In this document: positions 12,183 to 21,500 of the stretch, piece after piece | How positions within the stretch are numbered: the first letter of the stretch is position 1 | Layout of the letters: every line of letters starts with the position of its first letter | From: Valencia hispanica | Lineage: Eukaryota > Chordata > Actinopteri > Cyprinodontiformes > Valenciidae | DNA length: 64,000 bases | Direction of reading: 5' to 3' | Assembly: GCA_963556495.2 (NCBI GenBank) | Contig: OY747713.1 | Span: 372,001-436,000, forward strand | Notes under the pieces: generated by a model | Databases searched by the model: none | What the model was told of the DNA's origin: nothing | Seen by the model: only the letters and a program-made list of their open reading frames with translations | Program-made: the position numbers and the translations under genes

Positions 12183-12345
12183 TTAGACCCGGGGCAGTTT
12201 AAATCCTGTGTAATGGTCTTTATTCTCTGGGAATTCAGCACGAATCCGTTGCACCACACATGCTGGAATTACCACCCGGATTGTACGGCAAAGGAGTCCC
12301 CAACACCAGCTCACAAATGACCGATACGCCAGATACCTGAAACGA
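12183..12345 (-). CDS. ballast-like gene exon 4
   Basis: Acceptor TTTACAG. Encodes RYLAYRSFVSWCWG, then IPACVVQRIRAEFP and YTGFKLPRV, ending in TAA at 12185-12183. This is the segment most like the end of P2X7. Confidence 0.85.
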
Positions 12346-13719
12346 CTGTAAAATAGATTGACTCAGTATATGGCAGAACTCATTATATAGTATTTATTAT
12401 AGCTTTATGTTGCTATTGAATGCTACTTATTTGATTTGTTAGGATTTCTAAGTTCATTTCTACAATGTAAATAAAATCATTCTTAAAATGTAAATTACAG
12501 GTGTATTGTTCTGTAGTGGAGTGGGCCATAATCGGCTTGGTAAATCTGGCCTGCATTTTGCAGTGAGTAAACATTCAGGCAGACAGGGTCCAGTCCTGGA
12601 TGTTCTATCATGCACTGCAGCTCTCCATCTGCTTCACAAAGTCGACTCATAACCTAATAAAATTATAAAATATTAAGTACGTGTGACAAACCAATAGCCT
12701 AGATAATTGGTGATCTGAATTGTTGTAGAATGTAACCTTGGGAATCTCATGACAGCAAATGTTCTCTACTTCTGTTGGCATTGATGTGCAATTCCCACAT
12801 AGGCACCTATTGAAAAGCACCAGGTAGGTAAATGTAATTGTAAAAGTCTATCTGCCTAGTGTGTTTGTGTAATTGGCCAGATAGCAATGTAATCAATATC
12901 TGGGGGAAATTATAGGTCTTGCCCTGTGAACTCATTGTCAGAAAGAATCAGATTTATTCACAAAGTGTATGAGCACATGTAAAGAATTTTTCACCAGCAG
13001 ATGTCAATCTACTATAAAAAAATAGTGCTGATAAAAAATAAAACGCATAAAGAAAAAAAATGGTGTGAAATTTATAAAATAATTGCTGTTGACCTGTTAA
13101 ACTGAGTGACTGCAGTGGGGAATAAGCTGTGCCTGTTGGTCCTGCTCCAACATGGGAAAAAAAATAGTAAATAATAATAATACATGGGGATAATAACAAT
13201 AATCACGCTTCACTGACTACAGCAAGTGTAGCATATTCGCAAATTGGAGGTCGAGACAAACGGTGGAATACTGAGATACTTTTTTTGCCACAACACTATT
13301 GTCAAACGATTTTCAAAGCACGTAGAGATCGTTGATCTCCATGCAAGGGGCAGTGTTTCAACTACTAGCGTACAGTAGTAAAGCAGCATTTTGTAAATGT
13401 TCAATCCGAAATTTTTAGAACCACTAATCGAAATCGTGGAAGTACATTCGTATCTGATGTCAACAAAACAGACTAATTTGGTGTGGTAGAAATAGCCTAA
13501 TCAGACTGATACGGGGCAAATCCGCACCGAGATGTTTTAAACCTAACTAATATCCCCTAAACAAACAAAAAAACACAACCAAACTGTATTGACAACTAAC
13601 CATTCGGACACGTCCTGTTGAAGCCGTGGCGTTTCTGCTTCCTCTTCAGGTGCTTCGCCGTCTGGATCAGATTCTGGATCGAGTTGAAATGCCATTACAG
13701 TAGTAGATAACTGAGCCAT
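12183..13719 (-). CDS. P2X7 C-terminal ballast-like zinc-binding protein carried by the TTAA element
   Basis: Four minus-strand exons (13601-13719, 12737-12806, 12499-12653, 12183-12345) join in phase into 168 codons plus TAA, all with GT/AG borders and no interruption. Residues 1-40 are acidic (LDPESDPDGEAPEEEAET). Then come the cysteine motif CLCGNC and an ENICC pair, a middle block with HPGLDPVCLNVYSLQ, and a C-terminal block with LAYRSFVSWCWG, IPACVVQRIRAEFP and HYTGFKLP. The order of Cys clusters and the ending (IRxEFP then YxGFK) match the cytoplasmic ballast domain of P2X7 receptors, which binds zinc. There is no P2X channel part and no membrane segment. Its stop overlaps the stop of the convergent transposase. 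Function is unknown; a structural or accessory role in the element, or a domesticated host protein, are both open. Confidence 0.82.
12499..12653 (-). CDS. ballast-like gene exon 3
   Basis: Acceptor ATTAG, donor GTAATT, leaving a split codon in phase 2. Encodes the middle block with CEADGELQCMIEHPGLDPVC and YQADYGPL. Confidence 0.82.
12737..12806 (-). CDS. ballast-like gene exon 2
   Basis: Acceptor CAATAG, donor GTTACA. Encodes CLCGNCTSMPTEVENICC and EIPK, the first two Cys clusters of the ballast-type fold. Confidence 0.82.
13601..13719 (-). CDS. ballast-like gene exon 1
   Basis: Starts at ATG 13717-13719; a second in-frame ATG follows at 13693-13695. It ends in a split codon (phase 2) before donor GTTAGT. 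It encodes an acidic 39-residue leader ending QQDVSE. Confidence 0.8.
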
Positions 13720-14199
13720 TACTGTCGTGGTGAAACTAGAGACGTAAGGAGGACAGATGGATGTGTGGATGGATGATCAAATATTTTATTAGGCCTGTAA
13801 TTTGTAAACAGATTATTGTGTAACAAACAATATAATAAGGCCTAAGCCTAATTATATTGTGTGTTACACAATATAATTAGGCTTAGGCCAAATTATCTTT
13901 CATTTATAATATTGGAATTTTGGGCAATTTGTGGTGTGCAATTTGTGGTACGCAAATGCATGTTTCATCAGATGCGGAAGTCAGTTTCTCCTTTCACAAT
14001 AAAGGGGCATGGCTTTGGCCCCGCCCACCAAAACTCGGTTGTTCTGTGCTATTGCTAACAGAAGGGCCACCTAGTAGGGGCTGCAATTCTACAACAAGGC
14101 TGAGTTACGGCTATCGATCCTTTGATACAGTAATAAGGTACTTTAATGTGGGACTAAAAAGGGTGCAAACGTCGCGGGGAATTTCATGTCAGTGGCACT
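13720..14199. promoter_or_regulatory. right end of TTAA element, probable promoter region of ballast-like gene
   Basis: 480 bp between the ballast-like start codon and the right terminal repeat. It contains the perfect hairpin at 13839-13889. No TATA or other core signal can be assigned with confidence; the promoter role is inferred from position only. Confidence 0.35.
13839..13889. repeat. perfect 24-bp hairpin with 3-base loop
   Basis: The arms 13839-13862 (starting GGCCTAAGCCTAATTATATT) and 13866-13889 are exact reverse complements around the loop GTT. It lies between the ballast-like gene start and the right terminal repeat. Confidence 0.95.
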
Positions 14200-14352
14200 T
14201 TAAGTTGAAAAACTTATGGTGATATAATCTACTTTGATGGGCAGATCTGTGTTGTGATGACATGACTGTGTCAAAGTATAAACAAATACAATCTAAAACA
14301 ACAATATAAATGTTTTGAGATAACACAGATATAATATGAATTATTCTCATAC

Positions 14353-15278
14353 CTGGACAGGGACGCATCAAGTTGCTGTGCAGTGGGAAGGCAGCATCAC
14401 CGACGATAACATGGGAGACCTTGACTGCCGTGCCTGGCAGGTTGGTTGGAGGAGGAAAGTCGGCTTGGTTACCTAGCAGCATGAAACCAAAACTGCTTTC
14501 CTTGAATACTCCACCATCACTTTCCCGGCCATATGCTCCTACATCCACCGTAGTGAACCAATACCTGGCGTCACACTTGGCCATTAGAACAATGGAGTGA
14601 TTGCCCTTGTAATTGTAAAAGCTGCTTCCAGACCTCGGTGGCGCACGGATGTTCACATGCTTCCCGTCTACACTTCCAACACATTTGGGAAAGTTCCATA
14701 ATCGCCAAAAATCGATGGCAATGGCTTCCCATTGTGTGACTGATGGGCGAGCGAGATATTCCGGAAAATTCGGAAATTATGCAGGAAACTGTGCTTTTGG
14801 ACATGCGGACGTGGCTACTGCCTGCTGGCTTCCACCACTAGCCAAAAATCTCACCGTAACCGCCAGTCTTTCGTGTGTGGTGATTGGTGAATGGCGAGTA
14901 CTTTGGTGGATTATATATGGAGCAACACGACGAGCCAGGTCATCAAATCTACTTGCAGACATTCTGAAGTAGGTGAAGTGCATTTCCTCATCGACATCCC
15001 TGAGTGGCAGAACACCCGTCGGTAGATCTATTTTCATTTAGCGGGCGCACGTACCATCTTCTACGTCTCTGTCTTCTCATTTGCTTGCGTTGCAAAGTGT
15101 TCAAAAGAAGGATAATTTGTTCGTCTGCTTCCACAATCTCGTTGAGACACTGCACCAAGTCGGCTGCCATTGTTGTTCTAAAACAGGAAATACTTGCCGG
15201 AACTGAAGCAAACATAAGCAAACCATCAGAAAAACTCCACCCTGTGGAGTTTGCTGACTGATACCAGCCTACTGCCAC
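14353..15278 (-). pseudogene. Harbinger DDE transposase, upstream exon(s), frameshifted
   Basis: The N-terminal and catalytic part of the PIF/Harbinger transposase, reading leftwards. It starts near 15170-15278 with a basic run ([18 protein letters not shown]). It changes frame into [20 protein letters not shown], then LARRVAPYI, changes frame again near 14790, and reads [20 protein letters not shown] with the first catalytic Asp (VDGKH). The Asp of [10 protein letters not shown] is the second. It ends at 14353 with a Gly codon split across donor GTATGAG, and the last exon at 6864 supplies the matching half codon. At least two frameshifts make it inactive. Confidence 0.85.
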
Positions 15279-15405
15279 CTGCAGGTCTGGAAATGAAACA
15301 GCAACGCGACGCTTTAAGCCGTACGCAGAAGTATAAACAGCAGTGGGTACGGCGGTTACAGCGTAACCTACGCGACTGACGCGACGCAGAAGTATAAACC
15401 AAGCT

Positions 15406-16359
15406 TAAGTCGGGCTTGTTTCCGGTGAGAGTTGGACTCCACCAAGGTTGTCCTTTGTCACCGATTCTTGACTTTTATGGAAAGGATTTCGAGGCACAGC
15501 CAAGGTGTTGAGGAGATCCGTTTAGGTGGCCGCAGGATCGGGTCTCTGCTTTTTGCAGATGACGTGGTCCTGCTGGCTTCATCGGAACGTGATCTGCAGA
15601 TTTCGCTGGAGCGGTTCGCAGCTGAGTGTGAAGCGGCTGGGATGAGAATCAGCACCTCCAAATCCGAGGCCATGGTCTTGAGCCGGAGAAGGGTGGGGTG
15701 CCTTCTCCGGGTCGGAGATGGGGTCCTTTCCCAAGTGGAGGAGTTTAAGTATCTGGTGGTCTTGTTCACAAATGAGAGAGAAATGAAGTGGGAGATCGAT
15801 AGACGGATTGGCGAGGCATCTGCAGTTATGCGGGCGCTGTACCGGTCTGTCAAGGTGAGGAGAGAGCTGAGCCGAAAGGCGAAGCTCTCGATTTACCGGT
15901 CGATCTACGTTCCTACCCTCATCTATGGTCACGAACTCTGGGTGGTGACCGAAAGAACGAGATCACGGATACAAGCGGCTGAAATGAGTTTTCTTCGTAG
16001 AATGTCTGGGCTCTCCCTTAGAGATTGGGTGAGAAGCTCGGTAATCCGGAGGGGGCTCATAGTAGAGCCGCTGCTCCTCCACATCGAGAGGAGTCAGTTG
16101 AGGTGGCTCGGGCATCTGGTCAGGATACCTCCTGGACGCCTCCCTGGTCAGGTGTTTCGGGCACGTCCCACCAGGAGGAGGCCCAGGGGAAGGCCCAGGA
16201 CACGCTGGAGGGACTATGTTTCTCGGCTGGCCTGGGAGCGCCTTGGGGTTCCTCCTGAGGAGCTGGAACAAGTGGCTGGGGAGAGGGAAGTCTGGGTCTC
16301 TTTGCTTAAGCTGCTGCCCCCGCGACCCGACCCCGGATAAGCGGAAGATGGATGGATGT
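15406..16359 (+). mobile_element. Rex3 (RTE-clade) LINE, 3' segment
   Basis: The 3' kilobase of a Rex3 element, interrupted by Harbinger at the TAA 15406-15408. The sequence around 15437-15463 matches the region widely used to detect Rex3 in fishes, and the 3' end is the characteristic GGATAAGCGGAAGATGGATG tail (near 16336-16358). Confidence 0.88.
15410..16340 (+). pseudogene. Rex3 reverse transcriptase, C-terminal part
   Basis: Reads GLFPVRVGLHQGCPLSPIL in one frame to about 15468, then shifts frame into FMERISRHSQG and stays open to the stop at 16338-16340. The catalytic box FADDVVLLAS is at 15552 onward, and the family's typical C-terminal blocks follow (RSQLRWLGHLVR, then WRDYVSRLAWERLGVPPEEL). 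The N-terminal endonuclease is absent and the frame is broken once, so this copy is dead though little diverged. Confidence 0.85.
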
Positions 16360-16618
16360 TTAAATTATTTTTTTTAAGCTGATCTGTATTTTGAATATCG
16401 TAGGGAACAATCTTTATTGTTTATGAAATGCTAGCGATGTGCAAAAGCAGGCCGCACTAATCAGAAACCTTTGAAAACACTGTTCATACCCAAACAATTG
16501 AAGAATGAATTCTTACAGATGCAGCAAAAACACAGTGAAATAGACGATCATAACAAACTTTAATTTATTTATCTTAAGCTCATTTCTTTGCCCAGACACA
16601 ACCTTACTTGAACGATTC
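16360..16618. other. non-coding stretch
   Basis: No gene or element recognised between the Rex3 tail and the foldback element. Confidence 0.4.
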
Positions 16619-16621
16619 TTA

Positions 16622-17289
16622 AGCCCGCCCCACATGAGAGCTATCTGCTGAGCAAAAAGTCATTGGAGGCCGTTTGCTCAGCAGATAGCTCGCCTTGTGC
16701 GGTTAATTTTCGGTGAGTTTTCTGCCTCATGAGGCGTTGAGGTGAAAATCAAACAGGTTTGATATTTTTCGCCTGGCGTGTGCGCTCTACTTGAGCTGAG
16801 TGCTGAGGGCAAATATTCAAGCGACCAATCAAAACGCATCCTCCGCTCACATGATTCCAAGATGGCAGCCCCCTGTTTTCAGTGAAAACAATGAATGAAA
16901 TGGAGACAGAAATGGATTTGGGGCAGAAATGCTGCTTCTCATTTTGTTTATGAGGCGTCGCCCCCGTCACCGTTTGAAGGTTAGGAAAATATGGCTTACG
17001 GTCGAGTACCCACGAGTTTAAATTCTAAAAAATAATCTTCTCTGTGGGCTGCCATCTTGGAATCATGCGAGCAGAGAATGTGTTTTGATTGGTCGCTTAA
17101 ATATATTTGCCCTCAGCACACAGCTCAAGTAGAGCGAGGAGAAAAATATCAAACCTGTTTGATTTTCACCTCAACACCTCATGAGGCAGAAAACTCAACG
17201 AAAATGAGCTGCACACGGCGAGCTATCTGCTGAGCAAACGGGATCGAATGACTTTTTGCTCAGCAGATAGCTCTCGTGTGCGGCGGGCT
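16622..17289. mobile_element. foldback MITE with ~245-bp inverted repeats
   Basis: The ends AGCCCGCC/GGCGGGCT are flanked by a TTA duplication (16619-16621 and 17290-17292). Most of the element is two long inverted arms, each about 245 bp. Each arm also contains a smaller palindrome in which GAGCTATCTGCTGAGCAAA faces its complement. No coding capacity. The 3-bp TTA target suggests mobilisation by a PIF/Harbinger-type transposase, but the ends differ from the Harbinger copy to its left. Confidence 0.85.
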
Positions 17290-17292
17290 TTA

Positions 17293-18424
17293 GATCTCCT
17301 TTGAAGGGTGGTTTCGTTGTCTGGGGGATCAGTGTTAAGGCAGAGAAACCAGCACTTAGCTGGTCAGTTAGCAGCAGCTGCGTGGGGCGCTGCCAGCAGT
17401 CAGTCCTCATGGGTGGGAGCCACCGTTAGCTCAGAACGTTGTCGTCCTCTCAGCTCGGTTCTGTTCGGCAATACTTTCCCACGGACCGGTCCCTTGTCAT
17501 AGGCAGCTTTCAGCTTAGCAGCTCTGGGCTCGTTCAGCATGGACCAGCGTGTCAGCGAGGCTCCTGTAATTTAAAGATTCTTTTTGCAGGGGTTAAACAA
17601 GTCAGGTTCAGGATTTATTCCATTGTTTACCTGATCGATTAGCAAGCTGTTGTCTGTTGGATCCAATGGGTTTGGAGCCGCTCCCCTCGCCAGTGAGGAT
17701 GGATGTTTAAAGTGCCGATTTCTCTCCTGATGCGAGTCCAGCGGATTAACGGGCAAAAGAGACTTGAGTTCAGGGCAGCAGCAGTTGTTTCTTTGGGATT
17801 CACAACTCCTGTTGAAACTAGAAATGCATTGTGCGATTTAGCACCCCTACCGGCTGTAGGTCTGTGTTTTGGTCCAGTAATCACAGCTGTATTCCAACAA
17901 CAAGCAAGAACCTTTTTCTGGGATTAGATTTATAAAGTACTCAAATTACGACAGCAAAAACTCAGTGCAGCTCATGCATTGGTGTTTGTGGAAGTAGGTG
18001 GCTTTTACAGGCGCTGCCTCATGTCCTTGGGCCTTTCAGCGTCACGTTGCTGCGACTCTTTGTCGTAATGTTGGCCCAAGTCTAAATAAGCTGTTGTAAT
18101 TCCTTCACGTTATGTATTATTGTCGTTTACAATCGATATGATTATTGAGGTAACCAGGAATAATTGGAATCATTATTGAGTGACTTTCATGACTTTTGGA
18201 CATACTAGCTGTTACCATTCACTTCCATTGTTTATGCTAAGCTAAAGCAAATGAACTGGGCTGGTTACAAAATGTTTTTTCACACTAATCTAACTCTGGG
18301 GAAAATGGCAACAGACAAAATTTCACTTAGAGGGGTGGAATATCCCTTTAGAGAGGTCGTCATGACGCTAATTAACTTTTGCTTTTTCTTGGCGCTGTAA
18401 TGATGGATTGTTACTGTTGCTCAG
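17293..18424. other. atp9b intron sequence (5' part of window gene)
   Basis: I see no exon here. Upstream atp9b exons would encode the segment before GFVLAVTM, and no such coding stretch is visible on either strand. Confidence 0.5.
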
Positions 18425-18533
18425 GGTTTCGTGTTGGCGGTAACGATGGTGCGGGAGGCCGTGGACGAAGTGCGGCGCTATCAGCGTGACAAAGAGATGA
18501 ACTCTCAACTCTACAGCAAACTCACAGTTAGAG
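18425..18533 (+). CDS. atp9b: atp9b exon 1 of window
   Basis: Acceptor TCAG, donor GTGAGC, ends phase 1. Encodes [20 protein letters not shown] and the stretch to LYSKLTVR: end of membrane helix 2 and start of the actuator domain. Confidence 0.95.
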
Positions 18534-21500
18534 GTGAGCCCCCGAGCACATGATCCCTTCTCCAAGGACCTTGTTGCTTCACAGACTCACTGCACAGATT
18601 TAACTCTTTATTATCGGAGGATTTTTAGATTTCTCCACCTCCAGATCTTTTTTCTTTCAATGTAAAATCATGTGCTTTGGCTTTATAACGAAAGTTGGAG
18701 CTTCGTGTGTGTGTACTCTATTCTGATTCATAGCAGATAACAGAAGTTCAGAACAGCTGTTGTTGGGTTTTCTGACCAGAGGAAAGAGAACTATATCATG
18801 TTTTCAGTTGGATGTAATCTGTGATGTTTCTAAGAGCCAAAAATCAATCCTAGGTGTTTAATTTAAAGCTCCTAAAAATGTCTTTCTGCTTTATTGTTTC
18901 TGCCGTTTGTGGGGTAGGGTTAAGATTATTGCTGCATTTTTGTTCCTCTGAAACTTCTGATTTATTTTTCAGGTAAAATCCAGGTGAAAAGTTCAGACAT
19001 ACAAGTTGGAGACCTGATAATTGTTGAAAAGGTAACACTGCCTGGTTAAATCTGTGCCCCTATAGTCATGAAGATAGTTTTATGTAATCATAGTAAGGGA
19101 TATTCAAGCAGGTATGAAAGTCACAGCAGAGAAGGTCAGTACTTCCTTACACTGAGCTGCTTCTCTGTCTGCAGGGTATTCAGTGAACTTTCATTTATCC
19201 TTTCTGTTCAATTTTTTCCTATTTCAGAAAATGTTTTTTTTCTGTTACTGAGCAGTCAGTGTCTTACCTGTGATAACAAGTCCTCAAGATGATCACCAGT
19301 TTTAGAATCAGGGTAGAATTCATGTGAAAGATTAAAGTATTTTTTATATCTTATAGATTTTGCATGAAGCAGCAAAGTTCAGGTTATTTTTGTTGTGCGG
19401 CGTCACAATATTGTCCTCCTTCCTGTTTGAGGTCATTTAGTGGAACTATTGTGTGAAAACAATCATTTAGGACATAAATTTGGGTCACTACTGAGTAAAA
19501 GTTGAACATCAAGTGGCCTCCGTGGAGCCAATCAGAGATGGTGTAAACCACGGGTGTCTGAACATTTTGGGCCTAAACCGTTAAGATCTCCATCTGATGG
19601 AGGGCCACATCTCTAACGGCTTAAATGGCCCCGGGCCACACTTTGGACACCCCGGTGTAAGGTCGTTCCTGATTGGTTCCTGCTCCAAGCATCTGTTGGC
19701 TTGACTCTCCCTGGGGAGATTTTTCTCTGAATCTCCGAACTGCTGCTAGGACGACACTGACTGCTAAGAACTGCTCTACACAACCATGCTTTGAAAAACC
19801 CGAACGACCCAGATTACTATGGGATGTTTTTACGAGGATTAATTTCATCACAAACACTCAGCTGTGAGAAATGAATCCGTTCCTCAAATGAACCAAACAG
19901 ACCTTATTACTCTCCATCAATATTTATTTAAAACAAAATGACTCAGTTTCATGTCTTTTAAAAGCTCTTGAATTGTTTTTGCAGAACCAGAGGATTCCTG
20001 CAGACATGATTTTCCTGAGGACGTCAGAGAAGACGGGTCAGTACCAAACCGGGTCAGAGCAGAGACGATGCAGCAACAGAAACGTTAGATGAATGTCTTC
20101 ATGGTGCTGAAACCAGTTAGACGCCTCCCTGTAGGATGTAGACATCTGTTCCCTCTTTGAGTCCTCTGAGCTCCTTGGATCAGTGGTTCCTGTGACTGAT
20201 GATCCAGACTCAAACCAATCAATGAGCTCGGCCTTTTTCCTGAGGAAATGCTCAGAGGACATCGTTTCCATCCATCTCTGACATGTCGATATTGTCCCAA
20301 AGTGAGGCGTGGACGTCTTTGTCTCTAAAAACGCACCGTCCCCTTCGATAGGTCTCAAACTTGTTTCTCTGTGAGGAGCTGAGCTTCCTCTGCAGCACAG
20401 AGATGGATCATCCTCACTGTGTTAATGTCTTCTATCATGGTGGAGCCCACAGGGAGCGTTTACAGCTGCCCTCTGCCCTGCATGTCCCTTAGAGGCTCCC
20501 ATCCATCAGCTGTTTGATCTGTATATCACCTCATGCTGCTGAAGCTTCTGTGGAGGCTTCTTGATGAAACACCTGGAGAGGCTGTCAGGGTTTATTGATA
20601 GAAAAATGGATGCAAGGTACAGTCATTTTATTGCTGGGACCGGAATTATACCAAACAGGCATAACATTATGACCAGATGGGTGAATAACCCATCCACCTG
20701 TTTGTTAGATATATTGGGCAGGGAGTGAATAGTAGAACTGAGCATTGTGAGGTTCTGAAAGGGTTAAACTGATTCATGCAAAAACTAAACCTGAACCTGT
20801 CGCACTGTGACAGAAGACACCAGGTAAGAACCATGTGAGAAAAGTCCAACAGATCTCAGTTCAACGATGAATGGACGGCTAGTTTCAGGTAGCGCCACCA
20901 ATTCTTCCTCAGCTTTCAGCCTGCAGATTTATCTGCACACCTTCAGGGTTCTGGTGCGGTCCATGCCTTGATGAGTCGGGGCTGGTTTGACAGCAAAAGG
21001 GCGACCAACACACTGTTAGGCAGGTGGTCATAATGTTATGCCTGAAATGTATAAACCTTGAGGGAAGATGAAGTGTTGATAGTAGTTTTCTTTTCCTCCA
21101 GGGGCGTGTTTCATCAGGACGGATCAGCTGGACGGAGAAACGGACTGGAAGCTGAAGGTGGCGGTTTGCTGCACGCAGCGCCTCCCAGCGGTCGGGGTAC
21201 GGAGACGTTAGCGACGCCATCTGATGGCTGCCTCTAGATAAAACATTTGACATTTGGGTTCAGTTCATGGATTTATTATTGTCACTTAATTTCATGGTAG
21301 AGACATCAGGTCTGAGTTTCTGGAGTTTTATTTTAGATAACAACTCACCTCCCTACCAGAGTCTAACTCTGTCCATTTTTCCTGTTTGAAAAAATGGGCC
21401 AAAAGGAGGCGTTACCTGGCGCACCGAGGGAGGCTGTTCCACTTTTCCATTCTGACCATATTTATTAACCCTAAAAGTGTGTAATTATGGAGTGAATGAA

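Larger units (their letters stand above)
7301..12186 (+). pseudogene. THAP-domain DDE transposase of the TTAA element, multi-exon, damaged
   Basis: A DNA transposase with many small exons. Recognised exons: THAP zinc finger to 7522 (VVVCSKHF with its CxxH pair); 7983-8129; 9587-9863 with paired knuckles CPVC and CPHC; 10195 to about 10378 ending in GGDMRADSP; 10505-10581; 10688-10868 with SNEVGGSYHMEKEG and IVTDRQ; 11023 to about 11262; an exon ending at 11695 with TSSVESFHS; 11782-11930; 12041-12186 ending in TAG. Likely catalytic acids are the Asp of GDMR or RADS, the Asp of VTDR and the Glu of SVESFH. Exon 7983-8129 hits a stop unless a frameshift is allowed, and the donor after RADSP is not in phase with the next exon, so it is inactive as read. 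The Tc1 insertion is confined to an intron. Confidence 0.78.
6920..14199. mobile_element. TTAA-flanked THAP/DDE DNA transposon, probable Kolobok superfamily
   Basis: A 7280-bp element flanked by TTAA on both sides (6916-6919 and 14200-14203). Terminal inverted repeats start AGTGCC and match at 17 of 20 positions (AGTGCCCCTGGCAGGAAATT against AGTGCCACTGACATGAAATT). TTAA duplications plus a THAP-domain DDE transposase are the signature of Kolobok elements; piggyBac shares the TTAA but not the THAP domain. It carries two convergent genes: the transposase (+) and a P2X7-ballast-like gene (-). It sits in the intron of the Harbinger transposase and contains a Tc1-like insertion. The superfamily name is from memory; the element ends are seen directly. 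Confidence 0.82.
1251..15405. mobile_element. PIF/Harbinger DNA transposon, 14.2 kb including nested insertions
   Basis: The ends are imperfect terminal inverted repeats of about 58 bp (1251-1308 and 15348-15405) sharing GGTTTATACTTCTGCGTCG. They are flanked by a 3-bp TAA duplication (1248-1250 and 15406-15408), as expected of the PIF/Harbinger superfamily. The element carries the two genes usual for this group: a DNA-binding protein gene on the + strand near the left end, and a DDE transposase on the minus strand from the right end. Both are broken. Its length is inflated by later insertions: a LINE at 2888-3690, hAT and L1 debris, LINE pieces at 5190-6362, and a 7.3-kb TTAA element. Confidence 0.88.

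Noticed and set aside
12183..13719. The ballast-like gene considered as the 3' end of a real p2rx7 host gene
   Set aside because: No P2X channel exons lie upstream on that strand, an acidic leader with its own ATG is present, and the gene is enclosed by the transposon ends.
15458..16271. Frames of 100-130 codons antisense to the Rex3 reverse transcriptase
   Set aside because: Shadows of the real + strand frame, which carries FADD and the family's C-terminal blocks.
16622..17289. Long inverted arms considered as a retrovirus-like LTR pair
   Set aside because: The arms are inverted, not direct, and there is no primer-binding site or coding sequence between them.
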